The notes under the pieces: model-generated
What the model saw: the letters and a program-made list of their open reading frames with translations, nothing else
Database searches by the model: none
What the model was told of the DNA's origin: nothing
Origin: Metallyticus violacea
Taxonomy: Eukaryota > Arthropoda > Insecta > Mantodea > Metallyticidae
DNA: 64,000 nt
Direction: 5' to 3'
NCBI GenBank assembly: GCA_030762175.1
Contig: CM060835.1
Location: 82,742,501 to 82,806,500, forward strand
Part shown: positions 33,480-45,030 of the stretch, one piece after another
Position numbering within the stretch: the first letter of the stretch is position 1
How the letters are laid out: every line of letters starts with the position of its first letter
Translations under genes and position numbers: made by a program

Positions 33480-35650
33480 GTTGCATTCCTTCTGTATCCA
33501 TTACAATTAACACCATGTTGAGTATGTAATGAGGATATTATTCACTCCTGGATAGTATAATTTCGACATTATTGTTTCCATTTGTCTTGCCCACCTTCCA
33601 TAACCAATTTTGTCTCATCTTGCCTATGTATTTTCCAAGTTTCTTGATATTTTCCTCCAATTTTAGATTTAAAATTCTTCTCCCTCTTATTTCATTTGGC
33701 ATGTTTTTCCAATTTCGTAAAAGGAACTATTCCCTCCAAAACTTGGTTTGCTTACATTCTAATATATAAGCCAGTAATATCTTGTTCTTCACAAATAGGA
33801 CATATACCCTAAATATATACATTTCTTAACCCACTTAAGTATATTACTCCTATTCTAAACCATGCCATTCCTTCCCTTCCTGCCTTATCACAGGTTTCAG
33901 TAAATCTTTTTTTCCACACACATTTTTAGTATACTATATAATTTCAAAGATTTTTTGACAAGCCCATATTTCCCATTTTTCGATATCAATTCTTGTTTTT
34001 ATTTCTTTCCAAAATCCTTTTCCCATTCTTTCTCCCTCTTACCATATTATCCAATGTCCACTTCTTGTAGAATATTTTGGATTTTAGATATCCAAGTTTT
34101 CCTCTTAATTTTTTCTTGTGCTACCAAACACTGTTTGATGATATTCTCTTTTTCTAGTCTCCCAGTTGGTCCTGGTGGTGTAGTGGTTACCATACTTGCT
34201 TCCTACACCCAAATCGCGGGTTCGAACCCGGCCAGGACCGATGGATTTTTTCGGGGCGTAAAAATTCTAAGTATGGCTTCCTTCGGAAGGGAAGTAAAGC
34301 CGTGGGTCCCGTGTCGTACATTTACGGCACGAAAAAGAACCTCAAGCCTGAAAGAGAGGCCTCTGAGCAAAATTTGTCAGCCGTTTCACGCCCTGAGTTG
34401 AATGGGACGCTGATGACCTGAGCTGTTAAAGAGCGTCCATAAATAAATCAATCAAAAAAAAAAAAAAAATCTAGTCTCCCAATCTATACCATTTCTATTA
34501 TGTTTTTATAATATTTCAGTACTCTTTCTATGACCTTGCTATAGCCTAATCTTCCTAGTTCCATTAGAGTAACTTTGTTAGGTGAGGTAAGCCGAGGACA
34601 ATTCTACAAAATAGTCTATTTGTCATCTTTATCGCTTTCCATCTCCGTCTGGCCCTCAAATTTTCATTTCATATATCATTCTGGTCTCTACTATTGAACC
34701 ATACACTCTCTCTAACTATTTAACTTGCATTTTTGCTATTTTATTTGCACAAGATCTGATTACACTCAGGACTATGTTTATTTCTGCTATTGCTTTTCAT
34801 TTTTTGATCGCTCCATTTTGCATTATTGGACAATCTAATACCCAGATAATCAATTTTCTTGACAATTTCAATTTCTGTGCCCTCCCATCACCATTTCTTC
34901 TATTTTTTTTCTAATTTCAAACCTATTTTCATCATCATAATCTTAGATTTAGATATACCTATAGCTTCAATTGATCGTTTTAATCCTACACTTATTTAAA
35001 GAGCTGATACCAGATCATCTGCAAAGAGCAAACCCCAGTATCTCTATGTTATTTATAGTTAACTAATGTGCATTACTTTTACTAATTTCTTCTAAAACAT
35101 AATAAATAGTTTGAACAGAACTGGGCTTAATTTACACCCTTGTCTTAGACCTACATTGTTTGATATTTTATATGTAACTCCCCCCCATTCATATTTCATA
35201 CAAAATTCATTTTTTTATAATTATTTTGAATTGCCTTAATAAAGCTCTGACTTACTCCAATTTTTCTCATTTTGACCCAAAATGTTTCCCTAGAAATCGT
35301 GTCAAGAGCTTTTTCTAAGTCCGAAAACAACAAATATATTCTACCTCTTTTGTTACTAAGGTATTTATTGACTAATGTTCTAATTATAAAAATATTGTCA
35401 ACTGTTCTTTTATCTTTCCTAAAGCCTGATTGGAATACTGAAATTTTCCTTTCTTTCTCAGCCCATTCCTGTAGCCTTTTTGCTGCTAACACTCCATTGA
35501 AAACGTTTCCTATAATTGAAAGTAAACTAATTCCTCTATAATTTGCTGGGTTCCTAATATCTCCTTTACCTTTCTAAATTGACATTACAATTCCCACTCT
35601 ATATTTTTTGGTTAAGTCAGAGTTAGTAATTCATCATGTAAAGCAGTAGC
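33480..35650 (-). mobile_element. LINE (non-LTR retrotransposon) RT fragment
   Basis: On the - strand from about 35570: NPANYRGISLLSIIGNVFNG, LAAKRLQEWAEKER, FQSGFRKDKRTVDNIFIIRT, then a worn LFSDLEKALDTISRETFW (RT domain motifs 2-4 of LINEs: NYRGISLL, QSGFR..R.T.D, DLE.A.D). Lower down: LLFADDLVSA (about 35020), the F/YADD catalytic box, then IGISKSKIMMMK (NLGKTK.M.. motif) and DYLGIRLSNNAKWSDQ (YLG). The 3' part (33840-33480) contains a Cys-poor remnant of the terminal domain (CDKAGREGMAWFRIG). The element is split by a SINE-A (34165-34469) and has several stops. Confidence 0.85.
34165..34469 (+). mobile_element. SINE-A copy nested in the LINE, 12-bp target duplication
   Basis: It is flanked by tctagtctccca at 34153-34164 and 34470-34481. 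Head and body agree with 29157-29448 apart from scattered changes, and the tail ends in a run of about 16 A. It sits between RT-derived and 3'-terminal pieces of a - strand LINE, so it is younger than that LINE. Confidence 0.93.
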
Positions 35651-36859
35651 AGATCTCAAAGGGAAGTGGGTTAGGAGGATCCCAGTAAAAAGAAGGAAGT
35701 ATAAAATAAAATCAGTAACACTGAAATTATAGCAGAGAAGAGCATTGAATAGCTATATAAAGAAAAAATAATCTATAAAATGAAATGTTATTTGCAGGAG
35801 CACAAGAAATATAATGGACAGTTGTTAAATGGGGAAGCTGGAAAATTATGGATGATGGAGAGAATGAATTGAAATTATCTGTATAACCAAGAGTATCATC
35901 AGTATCTTTATACAGTCATCATGCATGATACTGTTCTGTGTATGAGACGGAATGCATTTTTGGATTACAAAATGTTTAATGTTCTAAATCTTTGCCTTAT
36001 AAAAGATTTATATGCATAACCTAGTATCCACATAGTTTATTTAAGAGTATTTTTATATAATTGTTTTTGAAAAGTGAAATAAGCCCTAATCAAAATTATA
36101 GATTAGTGTATCAATGTTACATATCAGCAGATGATTTCTTTTATAAATTATCACTTCAGAGGGACTGAGAGATTTTAGAAGCAAATGTAAAGCAAGGCAC
36201 AGATAAATATGTATTATGTTTCAAACACAACACTTGGCCATTATATTGCAACAGTGAAATAGCTTGTACATGATCTTTATTTTAGAAAAGCTTTTTTTTG
36301 TCCAATATGAGAGAATAATAAAAAAAACACTTGTTTGATTGTCAAAGGATCAATGAGTTTAAAGGAGAAATAACCTAGGGTTAGAAAGTAGAGGGCATTT
36401 AAGAAAATTTTTGGAGGAATTTAGGGGAGTTTCTATGTAAATTAAGAAGAAGTTACATAGTAGGATGGAAGAGCAATATGCTGTAAAGTGTAAGTTTATT
36501 CCACTTTGTTTTCTGTCTTATCAATTTTAATAAAATATTTGTATATGGCTTGGAATGGCATTGGAGCTTGAATCAGACTATAATACTTGTAATTGCTTTA
36601 GCACCTAGTTAATCTAAAAATGAGGTGATCACAGTATATTTTGGTTTTCATTTGAATGTTATCATTGCTCTTATCATGTTTGAATTTTAGGTTCCTGACT
36701 TTTTTTTTGATGATGCAGATTTTTATTATAACTAGTTGAATTTTTCATTTATTTATAAACCTTTAGTTAAAAATAGCTAGTTTATTGTGTTTCAGAATGT
36801 TATTTGTTATTCATTGTCTTTTCATTACAGTTATAAATTATCATTTTGTGGTATTTCAG
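35651..36859. other. intron sequence, nothing recognised
   Basis: Sequence between the LINE fragment and the next IKK-like exon. No motif or repeat that I recognise. Confidence 0.4.
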
Positions 36860-37002
36860 ACATAATCTAATGATCAACAGCACAAAACTTAATCAACAAG
36901 CTCATGGTGTTGTGAATCAACTCCATGAAGCAGAAGCCCAATTTAATCTCAGCTGTGATTCCCTAGCTTTTGATGAAGAACATGCCAAAAAATCTACTCA
37001 CT
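36860..37002 (+). CDS. IKK-like kinase exon: scaffold/dimerisation domain helix
   Basis: The acceptor is ggtatttcag and the donor gtaagt. The first base completes the split Leu codon from 28411; the exon ends one base into a codon. It reads HNLMINSTKLNQQAHGVVNQ followed by LHEAEAQFNLSCDSLAFDEE and KKSTH, an amphipathic helix with heptad spacing. This matches the MMNLL..N..LSK..NSM.SMSQQLKAKLDFFK..I..D.E helix of the IKK beta scaffold domain, which mediates dimerisation. Frame and order continue from the previous exon without a gap. Confidence 0.88.
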
Positions 37003-37649
37003 GTAAGTACTGCATAATTGTATATTAATTGTGTTCATATTTGTACATATTGCAGTTCATTGCTCTGGAATAATTGCTAATATATGAAAAACAAACACAT
37101 TTGGGAAAATGCAAGTTCATCAACATTTTTTAAAAATGCTGTGTTATATGGTTTAGTGTTATATGGTTTAACAGGCTAAGATTGTTGAATGGTAATAGCA
37201 GTAATAGTTATTGCAGAATGAAAGCTGTTCATCATTTACTTGAGGTATAAATTTGATAATGAATATTAACCCATTGCCCAGTAGCCATTTACACCCTGCA
37301 CTGATTCTTCCCAGATACCCAATAAATAGATCTAAGCAATTTAAATTTCTACACTACAGAACAAACCTTTATATTTTGCTTATCTTTTTATCATATTTTA
37401 ATGAAACAAAAACTGAATTAAAGGACATTAAATGCAATTTGAACCAACTGCAACAAGTATTACTGTATTTATTTGCAAAAAAAAGGTGTATTTTTATGTG
37501 TCGGATTCCAATTTGCAGAGCTAAAAGAGTTCTCTACTTTTTTTGTTTTGAACACTACTACCATTCAACACTATTGTTTATAAGCATGCTGAGCCAGCAC
37601 ATACAGCTGTAATAAATATTGAAATGTATCCTTAACTTAGGTATTCATG

Positions 37650-38830
37650 TTGTACACTGAATGCCATTTACTTACATAAAATAAGATGCGTTTTGGGAGA
37701 ATCTCCCCCATCTTCAGTTGCTCACTGAACCGCCATTATTCGAAACAATGGCTAGGCACCCGGAAGTTCTTGTGTTGGCATCTGTTGCCTGAAGTAGAAA
37801 ATGGCTGAGTTCATCTATAGGAGGAAACTTGAAGTTCATTAGGTTTTCTTTATTTTTTAATATGAAAATTTTTTTCCCAAGAGGATAACTCCATTGGGTT
37901 GTGAAGATGTTTCAGCAGTTTAATTTCCGGTTTTATTTTATAGTTTTTGGTCCAAAAGTGAGCTGCTACTGCTGATTTATCCACCTGCTTAAGCTGAATA
38001 TTCCTAAAGTGTTTTTTTTTTTTTTTCTGAATTTCTCTTTGTTTTGCCTATGTAGCTCTACTCACAATCTGTGCATTTTATTACATAAATTCTTGATATT
38101 ATATCTGTTCTTTGGGGCTAACATTATCTTATGTTCTTTGAAAATTTTTTTGAACTTGTTGTGGTAAATTAGATGGTAGGTGAAACTTTTGAATTTGTAT
38201 CCTTCTTTTGTGTTTTTCAGTGTGGAAACTTCCTTTATCTCTTTTTGACTCTTAGATTTATTGATAATTTTTATCACTGTGTCTTTGTTGACTTTTTCAG
38301 ACGACAATAAATAAAAGGATCATGAGAAGACGATACTTGACCTTGACACTGACTTCGGAGAGTCGTGAACAAATATACAACTTTCAGTCTAGGTACAACA
38401 TAATAATAGCTATCTTTATTATTTGTAGGTATTCTATGTTGTACTCTGTTTCTGTGAAAAACAAACATGTCTATGAACTTGAGCAGGGGGATAAATCAGC
38501 AGAAGCAGCTCACTTTTGGACCTAAAACCAGAAATTAAACTGCTGAAACATCTTCACAACCCAATGGAGTTATCCTCTTGGGAAAAAATTTTCATATTAA
38601 AAAATAAAGAAAACCTAATGAATTTCGAGTTTCCTCCTATAGATGAACTTAGCCATTTCCTACTTCAGCCAACAGATGCCAACACAGGAACTTCCAGGTG
38701 TCTAGCCATCGTTTCGAGTAATGGCATTTCAGTTAGCAAAAATGGGAGAGATTCTCCCAAAATGCGTCTTATTTTATGTAAGTAAATGGAGTTTAGTGTA
38801 AAACATGAATAGCTAAGTTTAGGATATATT
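37650..38830. mobile_element. PLE family C inverted dimer
   Basis: The outer ends are inverted copies of about 90 bp: ccatttacttacataaaataag with gttttgggagaatctccc at 37660-37712 and gggagagattctccc with ttattttatgtaagtaaatg near 38745-38789. The left part encodes the PLE C terminus and connecting domain on the - strand (VNKDTVIKIINKSKSQKE, 38285-38230; KSFTYHLIYHNKFKK). The right part encodes AHFWT..NQK, MELSSWEKIFILKNKENLMN and FLLQPTDANTGTS on the + strand. Hammerhead cores have decayed (GAAA to AAAA on the left; CUGAAGA lost on the right). Confidence 0.8.
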
Positions 38831-39015
38831 ACCACTCCATTCTCAACAGCTTCACAAGTGCAATATGTAAATATTGAAATGTTTGACGTAACACAAAGCA
38901 CCCGTTCAAATTTCTTTATCATTTGTACAGTGTAGGTTTTCATATATCACATGTGTGACTATAGACGAAGTGCTTGAATCATATGATTGCATTTGAATGA
39001 CACAATAAGCGTAGC

Positions 39016-40970
39016 TTGTATATTCAGGTTAGCTATATCATTTTCATTACCAATGTAATAAAATTTCTTCACACTAATTTCTCCAAAAAAATAGAAGATT
39101 ACATCGCGGATATTAACATAGCCACCCATCAACTGGAAGAAAGTGAGAAATCGTTTATCAAATTCAAATGTACAAAAACCTTAGAGAAAATAAAAAACTG
39201 AAATAAATTCAACAATTACAAAAACACAATAAAACAACTAAAAGAAATACCGGTAATATACACAAAAACAGATAAAGACAATAAAATCGCCATTTTGGAC
39301 CAAGAAGACTACATAAACAGGATAGAAACTATGTTAAAAGGTCAAGATTATAAACCAATTAGAGAAAATCCACTTTAAAGTGAATAAAACATTGGATGAA
39401 ATAAAAGTACTGTCCACTACAGAAAAATGAAAACTCACACAAAGCAACCCATTATTACTTAGAATGTATGCATTTCCTAAATTACACAAAAAAGATAACA
39501 GCATGAGGCCTATAATAACTAATATCAATTCACCAACATACCTCTTAGCAAAAAAATTAACCGACATTTTCAAATCCTTAAAAAAATACCAAAGCCTCAG
39601 TGTCAAAAACTCACAGGATCTGGAAAAAAAATTACAAAATTACAGCGGAAAATATAATGGTATCGTTTGAGGTTAAAATTCTTAGATCTACAAGTACAAG
39701 AAATTGAAGACTTGATAAAACTTAACTAACATTTGCATTGAACAAAATTTATTCATTTTCAGTAAAAAATACTACCAACAGGTCTCAGGACTAGCTATGG
39801 GAAACCCCCTATCTCCATTTCTAGCAGATTTTTTTATGAGTTCATTTGAAATGCATATCACCGAAGCCTTCCCTCTAATCTTCAAAACATGGTATATGTA
39901 TGTGGATGACATATTTGCAATAATTCCAAAAAAACATACAACAAATGCACTAAAACTTCTGAATTTGCATCACAAATCTATAGAGTTCACCATAGAGGAA
40001 GAAAGAAATGTATATCTCCACTTCCTAGATGTAAAAATCATAAGAAATGAAGACTATCTTACCTTCGGAATCCATAGAAAAGATACGCATACAGAAAATT
40101 ACATAAAGAATGACAGTTTTAACCCCATTTCATTGTCGGTCCTGGTGGTGTAGTGGTTACCATACTTGCTTCCTATGCCCAAGATCGTGGGTTCGAACCC
40201 GGCCAGGACCGATGGATTTTTTCGGGCGTAAAAATCCTAAGTATGGCTTCCTTCGGAAGGGAAGTAAGTCCCGTGTCGTACATTTACAGCACGAAAAAGA
40301 ACCTCAAGCCTGAAAGAGAGGCCTCTGAGCAAAATTTGCCGGGCGTTTCACACTCTGATTTAAATGGGATGCTGATGACCTGAGATGTTAAAGAGCATCC
40401 ATAAATAAAATCAATCAAAAAAAAAAACCCATTCCACATAAATATGCAGTGTTTTATGGTTTAGCACACAGATTAATTAACATCCCACCCACAGAAACAG
40501 AGTACAAATTTGAATACCAACAAATCATAAAGATAGCAGAAACTAATGGGTACAGCAAAGACACAGTAATAAAAATCATCAATAAAATCAAAAAACCAAA
40601 AATAATAAGAGAGGTTTCCATACTAAAAAATGCAAAAGAAAGATACAAATTCAAAAGTATCACGTACCACCCAATTTACCACAATAAATTCAAAAAATAT
40701 TCAAAGAACAAGGAATTATGTTAGCCCCAAAGAACATTTTAATATAAAGAACCTATTAGGTTCCATAGTAAAGGACAACATGCCAACAGAACAAAAATCA
40801 GGTATTTATGAAATAAAATGTGCAAAGTGCGATAAAAAATACATTGGAAAAACAAAGAGGAATTTGGAAATCTGGAAAAAAGAACGCTTTAGAAATATTC
40901 GCTTAAAACGGATTGATAAATCAGCGATAGCAGCGCACTTTTGGAATAAAAATCAGGAAATTAAACCATA
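39016..40970 (+). pseudogene. PLE reverse transcriptase / GIY-YIG endonuclease, broken
   Basis: Visible blocks in order: PVIYTKTDKDNKIAILDQED (about 39250-39310); FPKLHKKDNSMRPIITNINS (39473-39530; PLE KIHK..N..RPI..); YLLAKKLTDIFKSL; a decayed DV.SL block; VSGLAMGNPLSPFLADFFMS (39785-39840); WYMYVDDIFAIIP with the YVDD catalytic box (about 39891-39930); HFLDVKIIRNEDYLTFGIHR; then after the SINE HRLINIPPTETEYKFEYQQI and GYSKDTVIKIINK; finally GIYEIKCAKCDKKYIGKTKR (40803-40860), a complete GIY-YIG motif with GIY, YIG and downstream R residues. The protein is interrupted by stops and the SINE, so it is not made. Confidence 0.9.
40133..40425 (+). mobile_element. SINE-A copy inserted in PLE coding sequence
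   Basis: The imperfect duplication aaccccatttca (40121-40132) / aaacccattcca (40426-40437) flanks the element. The head ggtcctggtggtgtagtggt with its 3' partner ccaggacc and the body are as in the other SINE-A copies, with a small deletion after ggaagggaagtaa and an A-rich tail. The PLE frame stops at the left flank (NDSFNPI) and resumes beyond the right flank (HKYAVFYGLAHRL). Confidence 0.92.
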
Positions 40971-42122
40971 GACAAAGCTACCAAAAAAACTTCCCAACGC
41001 AATAGCTTTCCACTTGGGAAAAAATTTTGATTACAAAAAACAAGGAAAACTTAATGAATTTTGATTTCCCTCCAATGGACGAACTCAGCAAGTTCCTAAT
41101 AGAAACAACAGATGCCGCCACAAGAACATCAAGAGACCCAACTGCCACTTCTAACAACAGTTTGTCTGCAGGCTGAAGATGGGAGGGATCACTCCCAAAA
41201 CATATGTCCAGTTTTTATATAAGTGAATAGAGTTAGTGTGAACAATTTTTTTTACATTGGTTATATATATACCACTCCATTGTCAACAGCTTCGTAAGTG
41301 CACTTAATTGAGTGATCCTTCAAAGCTTTATGGTACTGATCGTAAAAAAGTTGTACCAAAAGTGTATATAGCATTTTGATTAGAATGTAATAGCACATAC
41401 ATACTGTTAATGGAAACATTTGACATCTTGTATTTTACTTTTTATTTTTTTATGATTTTAGCCTGTAAAATGACAATACTATAGAGCTTTATGATTAATA
41501 TATTGTGTATATAATAGGTTATCAAATTTAGACTTTATTGCAAGTCATTTTAAATTAATGACATCACTATTGCAGATTAAATTTCTATCATATACCATGT
41601 TGATCTAGTTTTTTGAGAGTTTGCCGAAGAGGGCAGAAGTGTGCCTTGGAGGGGGTAGAGAGAGTAAAAGTTATGTCAATTTATTTACAAAATACTGTCA
41701 TGTTAGTTCTTTAACCACTTGCAAGGTTGCAAAGTATCTCACTCTCAGTACTAAAACCCCTGAAGGGAATTTGACAAGCATTCATCATCCTTTCAAATTG
41801 GCTTGCCTGAATTAATATCACCAAATATAGGTACAATTTTTGTTTTATAATAAACAGAAAATCTTTTCCTAGTATTTATGCAGTAAGCAATTTGATCTGT
41901 AGCATCTTTATTTTCATTCTTTCTTAGCAAATCACGAAAGTTAATAGATTATTTTATTTATTTATGTATTCATTTATTGAATGCTAAGAAAATACAAACT
42001 GCAAGGGACCACCATCTATCTGGCCCAGGCCATTTTAGATATGCCCCTTACAGTTGATTTGTATAATAATTAATGATATACTAATGGCTTAAACTAAATT
42101 CCAAATAAACAGGATACAAATT

Positions 42123-42381
42123 AATTGATATCATTGTATGATTCAGTTGAACTACACACTCTTAAAGCTTCACTTACTTTTCATTAATGTATGGAACCGG
42201 TTTCGAGAACATTTAGTGCAGAGATCTTCAGCCAGGCTAAAGAACTAAATGTTCTCGAAACCGGTTCCATACATTTATGAAAGTAAGTGCAGCTTTAACA
42301 GTGTGTAGTTCAACTAAATCATACAATGATATCAATTGATATGATTACCTTCACTGTGCAAGTTCCAATTTACATTTAAGC
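42123..42381. mobile_element. PLE family A fold-back, 9-bp target duplication
   Basis: The flanks are atacaaatt at 42114-42122 and 42382-42390. The arms, 42123-42220 and 42250-42350, are inverted copies of the family A terminus (gatatcattgtatgattcag, cttcacttac, tatggaaccggtttcgagaac). The right side extends through cttcactgtgcaagttccaa. No coding sequence. Confidence 0.85.
42195..42231 (-). ncRNA. hammerhead ribozyme motif, core intact, helix II imperfect
   Basis: On the - strand: CUGAAGA (tcttcag at 42225-42231), UCUCUGCACUAAAUGUUCUC, GAAAC (42200-42204), CGGUU, CCAUAC. The helix II 5' side has been altered, so pairing with GUUCUC is incomplete. The + strand partner at 42236-42280 has CUAAAGA instead of CUGAAGA. 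Confidence 0.6.
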
Positions 42382-43730
42382 ATACAAATTGTTTGCTTCT
42401 ATTACATCAGACCCCAGTCCCCAGTTCATCAGCACAATGTACTGGAATTCCAGGGGACCTGGCTCTGACCCAACCCCAGGTACCAAAATGATAATAGATT
42501 ATAATATCAGTTGTTTTTCAAATATTTTTATAATTTTTCTGTAGCATAAATTATTGCTCCTAAAAATATAGCTTAGATTAAATCATACAAAATGCAGCAA
42601 CTAGAAAATATGATAACAGTTGTATTTGTTGCTTTGTGTTTTTTTGCTTTTGATAGCTTGCCAAAGCATTAGTAAAATATAATACTGAACATTTAGTTGC
42701 ACATGCACAATTAAGGTTAGCTGCCAATTTGATTTCTTCTGTATTTGATCATTTAGTTTATATTCAGTATTTTGATTGACATTAGTCTCTTTTTTAAGAA
42801 ACTGGTCATACAGTATTGCAAGAAATATATACATAAGTCTGCAGAAAAATTTAAATATTTTTCAGATAAATGTAATAACTTGGCTGCTATCCTGGATGTG
42901 TAAATATATCCCTTAATAAACCTAACAAAATGCAATGAAGGAAAAAGGAAATTGATATCTGGTGCCAACTTACTTATGGAACTGACAGTAAAATTTCACT
43001 ACTTGAAGGCACAAATGAAATAAAGCTATAAACCACATGTTATTTCTGCCTATCTGCCTCAGATGGGGTCTGTGACTGCCATAATCTAGAAAAAACTGAA
43101 CCTATATCATCAGCTAAAACTAGGGAGAATTGTACCATCAGGCATTCAGAAGGCAACGTTTTCCTAATGTCCTTCCTTCAACTGAAGACCAACGCATGTT
43201 ACTGTTCCTTATTTGCTGACCACATTCATTTTTGCTTAATCTTGAATAAAAATTTACCTGAGTCAACTCATAACTGATCTCCAAAGTTTCCCTCAGGAGC
43301 CCAATTTTTTGGGTATGGGGCATAGCGACCCCGAGGCACCCAAACTGCTCCTCAAGTCCATGCTCAGCGTGTTTGACTCATTTTTATTTTGCCTCTATTT
43401 TAAGTTTTATTGGTCCTTCTTCCCTGTTCTTCGTCTGATGGGTCCCCCTGTGTTTGACACGGTAAAAAGTGACTCGGTAATGGCATAACTCCCAGCACTG
43501 GGTTAGCATGTAGGACCGGAGCGTATCCCCTGGTAAAGGCCAGGCCCAGGGAAGGGCCATTGCATGAGATATTCACTTCCTGCAGGTGATTGGGTCCCTT
43601 TGTCAGTACACAGGAAGATGTGACTCTGAGGTTACTTTCATCAGGCCAGAGCCAGAAACCTAAGCCGAGGTGGCGCCCAAGAAGCAGCCTGCCATTGGGG
43701 ACAGTTGCAATGGTGGAGGATTAAATCGCT

Positions 43731-44450
43731 ATGGTTAATGAAAATAATTTTACCCAAATGAAACGTAAGAGAGTGGAAGTAAAAGAAATAACCGAGAAGC
43801 CTTTTCCTCGTTACTTAGTCATTAGTCGTACAGAAGACGGTCAGTCCTTTACAAGAGTAAACCCATTTATTATTCAGAAGGGCATAGACACCATAGCTGG
43901 ACCCGTGAAATCCTGCACACGACTTCGCAATGGATCGCTTTTAGTGAAGATAGTTGGAATGTCACAGAGTAACTCATTGCTCTTGGCGGCGATTCTCCAC
44001 GATATCCGATCCGTGTCGAGCAACATAAATTCGTGTCGAGGAGTTATAACAACTAATTTTCTTGACGGTATATCCGACCCGAAAATCCAAAGTTGTTTGG
44101 AAGACCAAGGGGTCACGTCCGTGTATCGAGCGCAGGCGAGGAAAGACGGAGAAGTGTGGCCTATCCATACTCTTTTCCTCACATTTAACAAGGTATACCT
44201 ACCGCAGAGGATTAAAGCGGGCTACGAGGTGATCGAAGTGCCCCCGTATATCCCGACCCCATTGCGATATTATCAGTGCCAGCGTTTTGGCCATAAACGC
44301 ATATTTTGTAAGAGTGCCGCTTCCATCTGTGGAACCTGCGGTCTAGAAAGTCATGAAGGTGCATGTTCATTCGCTCCAGTCTGCGTGAATTGTCGAGGGG
44401 ATCATCCCACCTCATCCCGTGATTGTCCTCGCTATCGCGAAGAACACTGA
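43731..44450 (+). pseudogene. LINE ORF1: gag-like protein with CCHC zinc knuckles
   Basis: The 239-codon frame begins MVNENNFTQMKRKRVEVKEI. An RRM-like part follows (RYLVISRTEDGQSFTRVNPF, GLV-type segments), then three knuckles: YYQCQRFGHKRIFC (the first Cys is replaced by Tyr), CGTCGLESHEGAC and CVNCRGDHPTSSRDC. Knuckle pairs of this kind bind element RNA. The reading continues in another frame (44448 on) with KLSFVEARNRF and a Ser/Pro/Arg-rich tail up to about 45010, so ORF1 is frameshifted rather than ending naturally at 44450. Confidence 0.85.
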
Positions 44451-45030
44451 TTTTCAAGAAATCCGGGTTAAGGAAAAACTCTCCTTTGTGGAAGCCCGCA
44501 ATCGTTTTCAATCTCTCCAGCCCATAGTACCTAAGACAGGTAAGGTACATACAGCGCAGTTTCTTCTTCCGCGGTCAAGAAGTACGACAATAGTACGCAG
44601 ATCTGTAACATTGTATTTACACGGGTCCTTAATGCGCCAAGTTCTCCGAGACGAACTAGCGTGAAGCCTAAGCCGGTTGTGTTTAATGCCCCGGAAATTA
44701 AATTCAAGACCGCTTATACTAGGACAGATTTTATCAAGACGCCCTCTCCTGTGGATAAGCGAAAGAGCCCTTCTCCTCCTCGAAGATCCCACTCCCATGA
44801 TGGGAGCAAGCCCGCTAGGCGGTCGCCTATAGGTCACCGCCTATATCTACATCCAACCAATTCCAGGTTTTGGAATTGGTGGATGCCCCTCGGCGGGAGA
44901 GCACTCCCTCTGGGGAGGTCATGGAGCAGGATGTGCCTGCTCCAAATAAACCACCCAGTCCCACGCGACTGAAGAAAGGACGGTTGATTCGTCCTGGACC
45001 GTCTAAAAAGTAAGATGGTGTTTTTATTTA

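Larger units (their letters stand above)
39000..41300 (+). mobile_element. PLE family C, longest copy, split by SINE-A
   Basis: This is the fullest hammerhead-PLE body in the window, running from an N-terminal helical region (IEDYIADINIATHQLEESEK) through RT, connecting and GIY-YIG domains to a 3' end (to about 41300) that matches the right arm of the fold-back at 24981. A terminal hammerhead motif lies at 41173-41215 (CUGAAGA intact, GAAA changed to AAAA). Frame breaks occur near 39370, 39690 and 40970, and a SINE-A interrupts the coding sequence at 40133. No clean target duplication was seen. Confidence 0.85.

Noticed and set aside
43320..43730. The GC-rich segment before LINE ORF1 as a CpG-island promoter of a host gene.
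   Set aside because: It is contiguous with LINE ORF1 and best read as the LINE 5' leader; no host exon follows.
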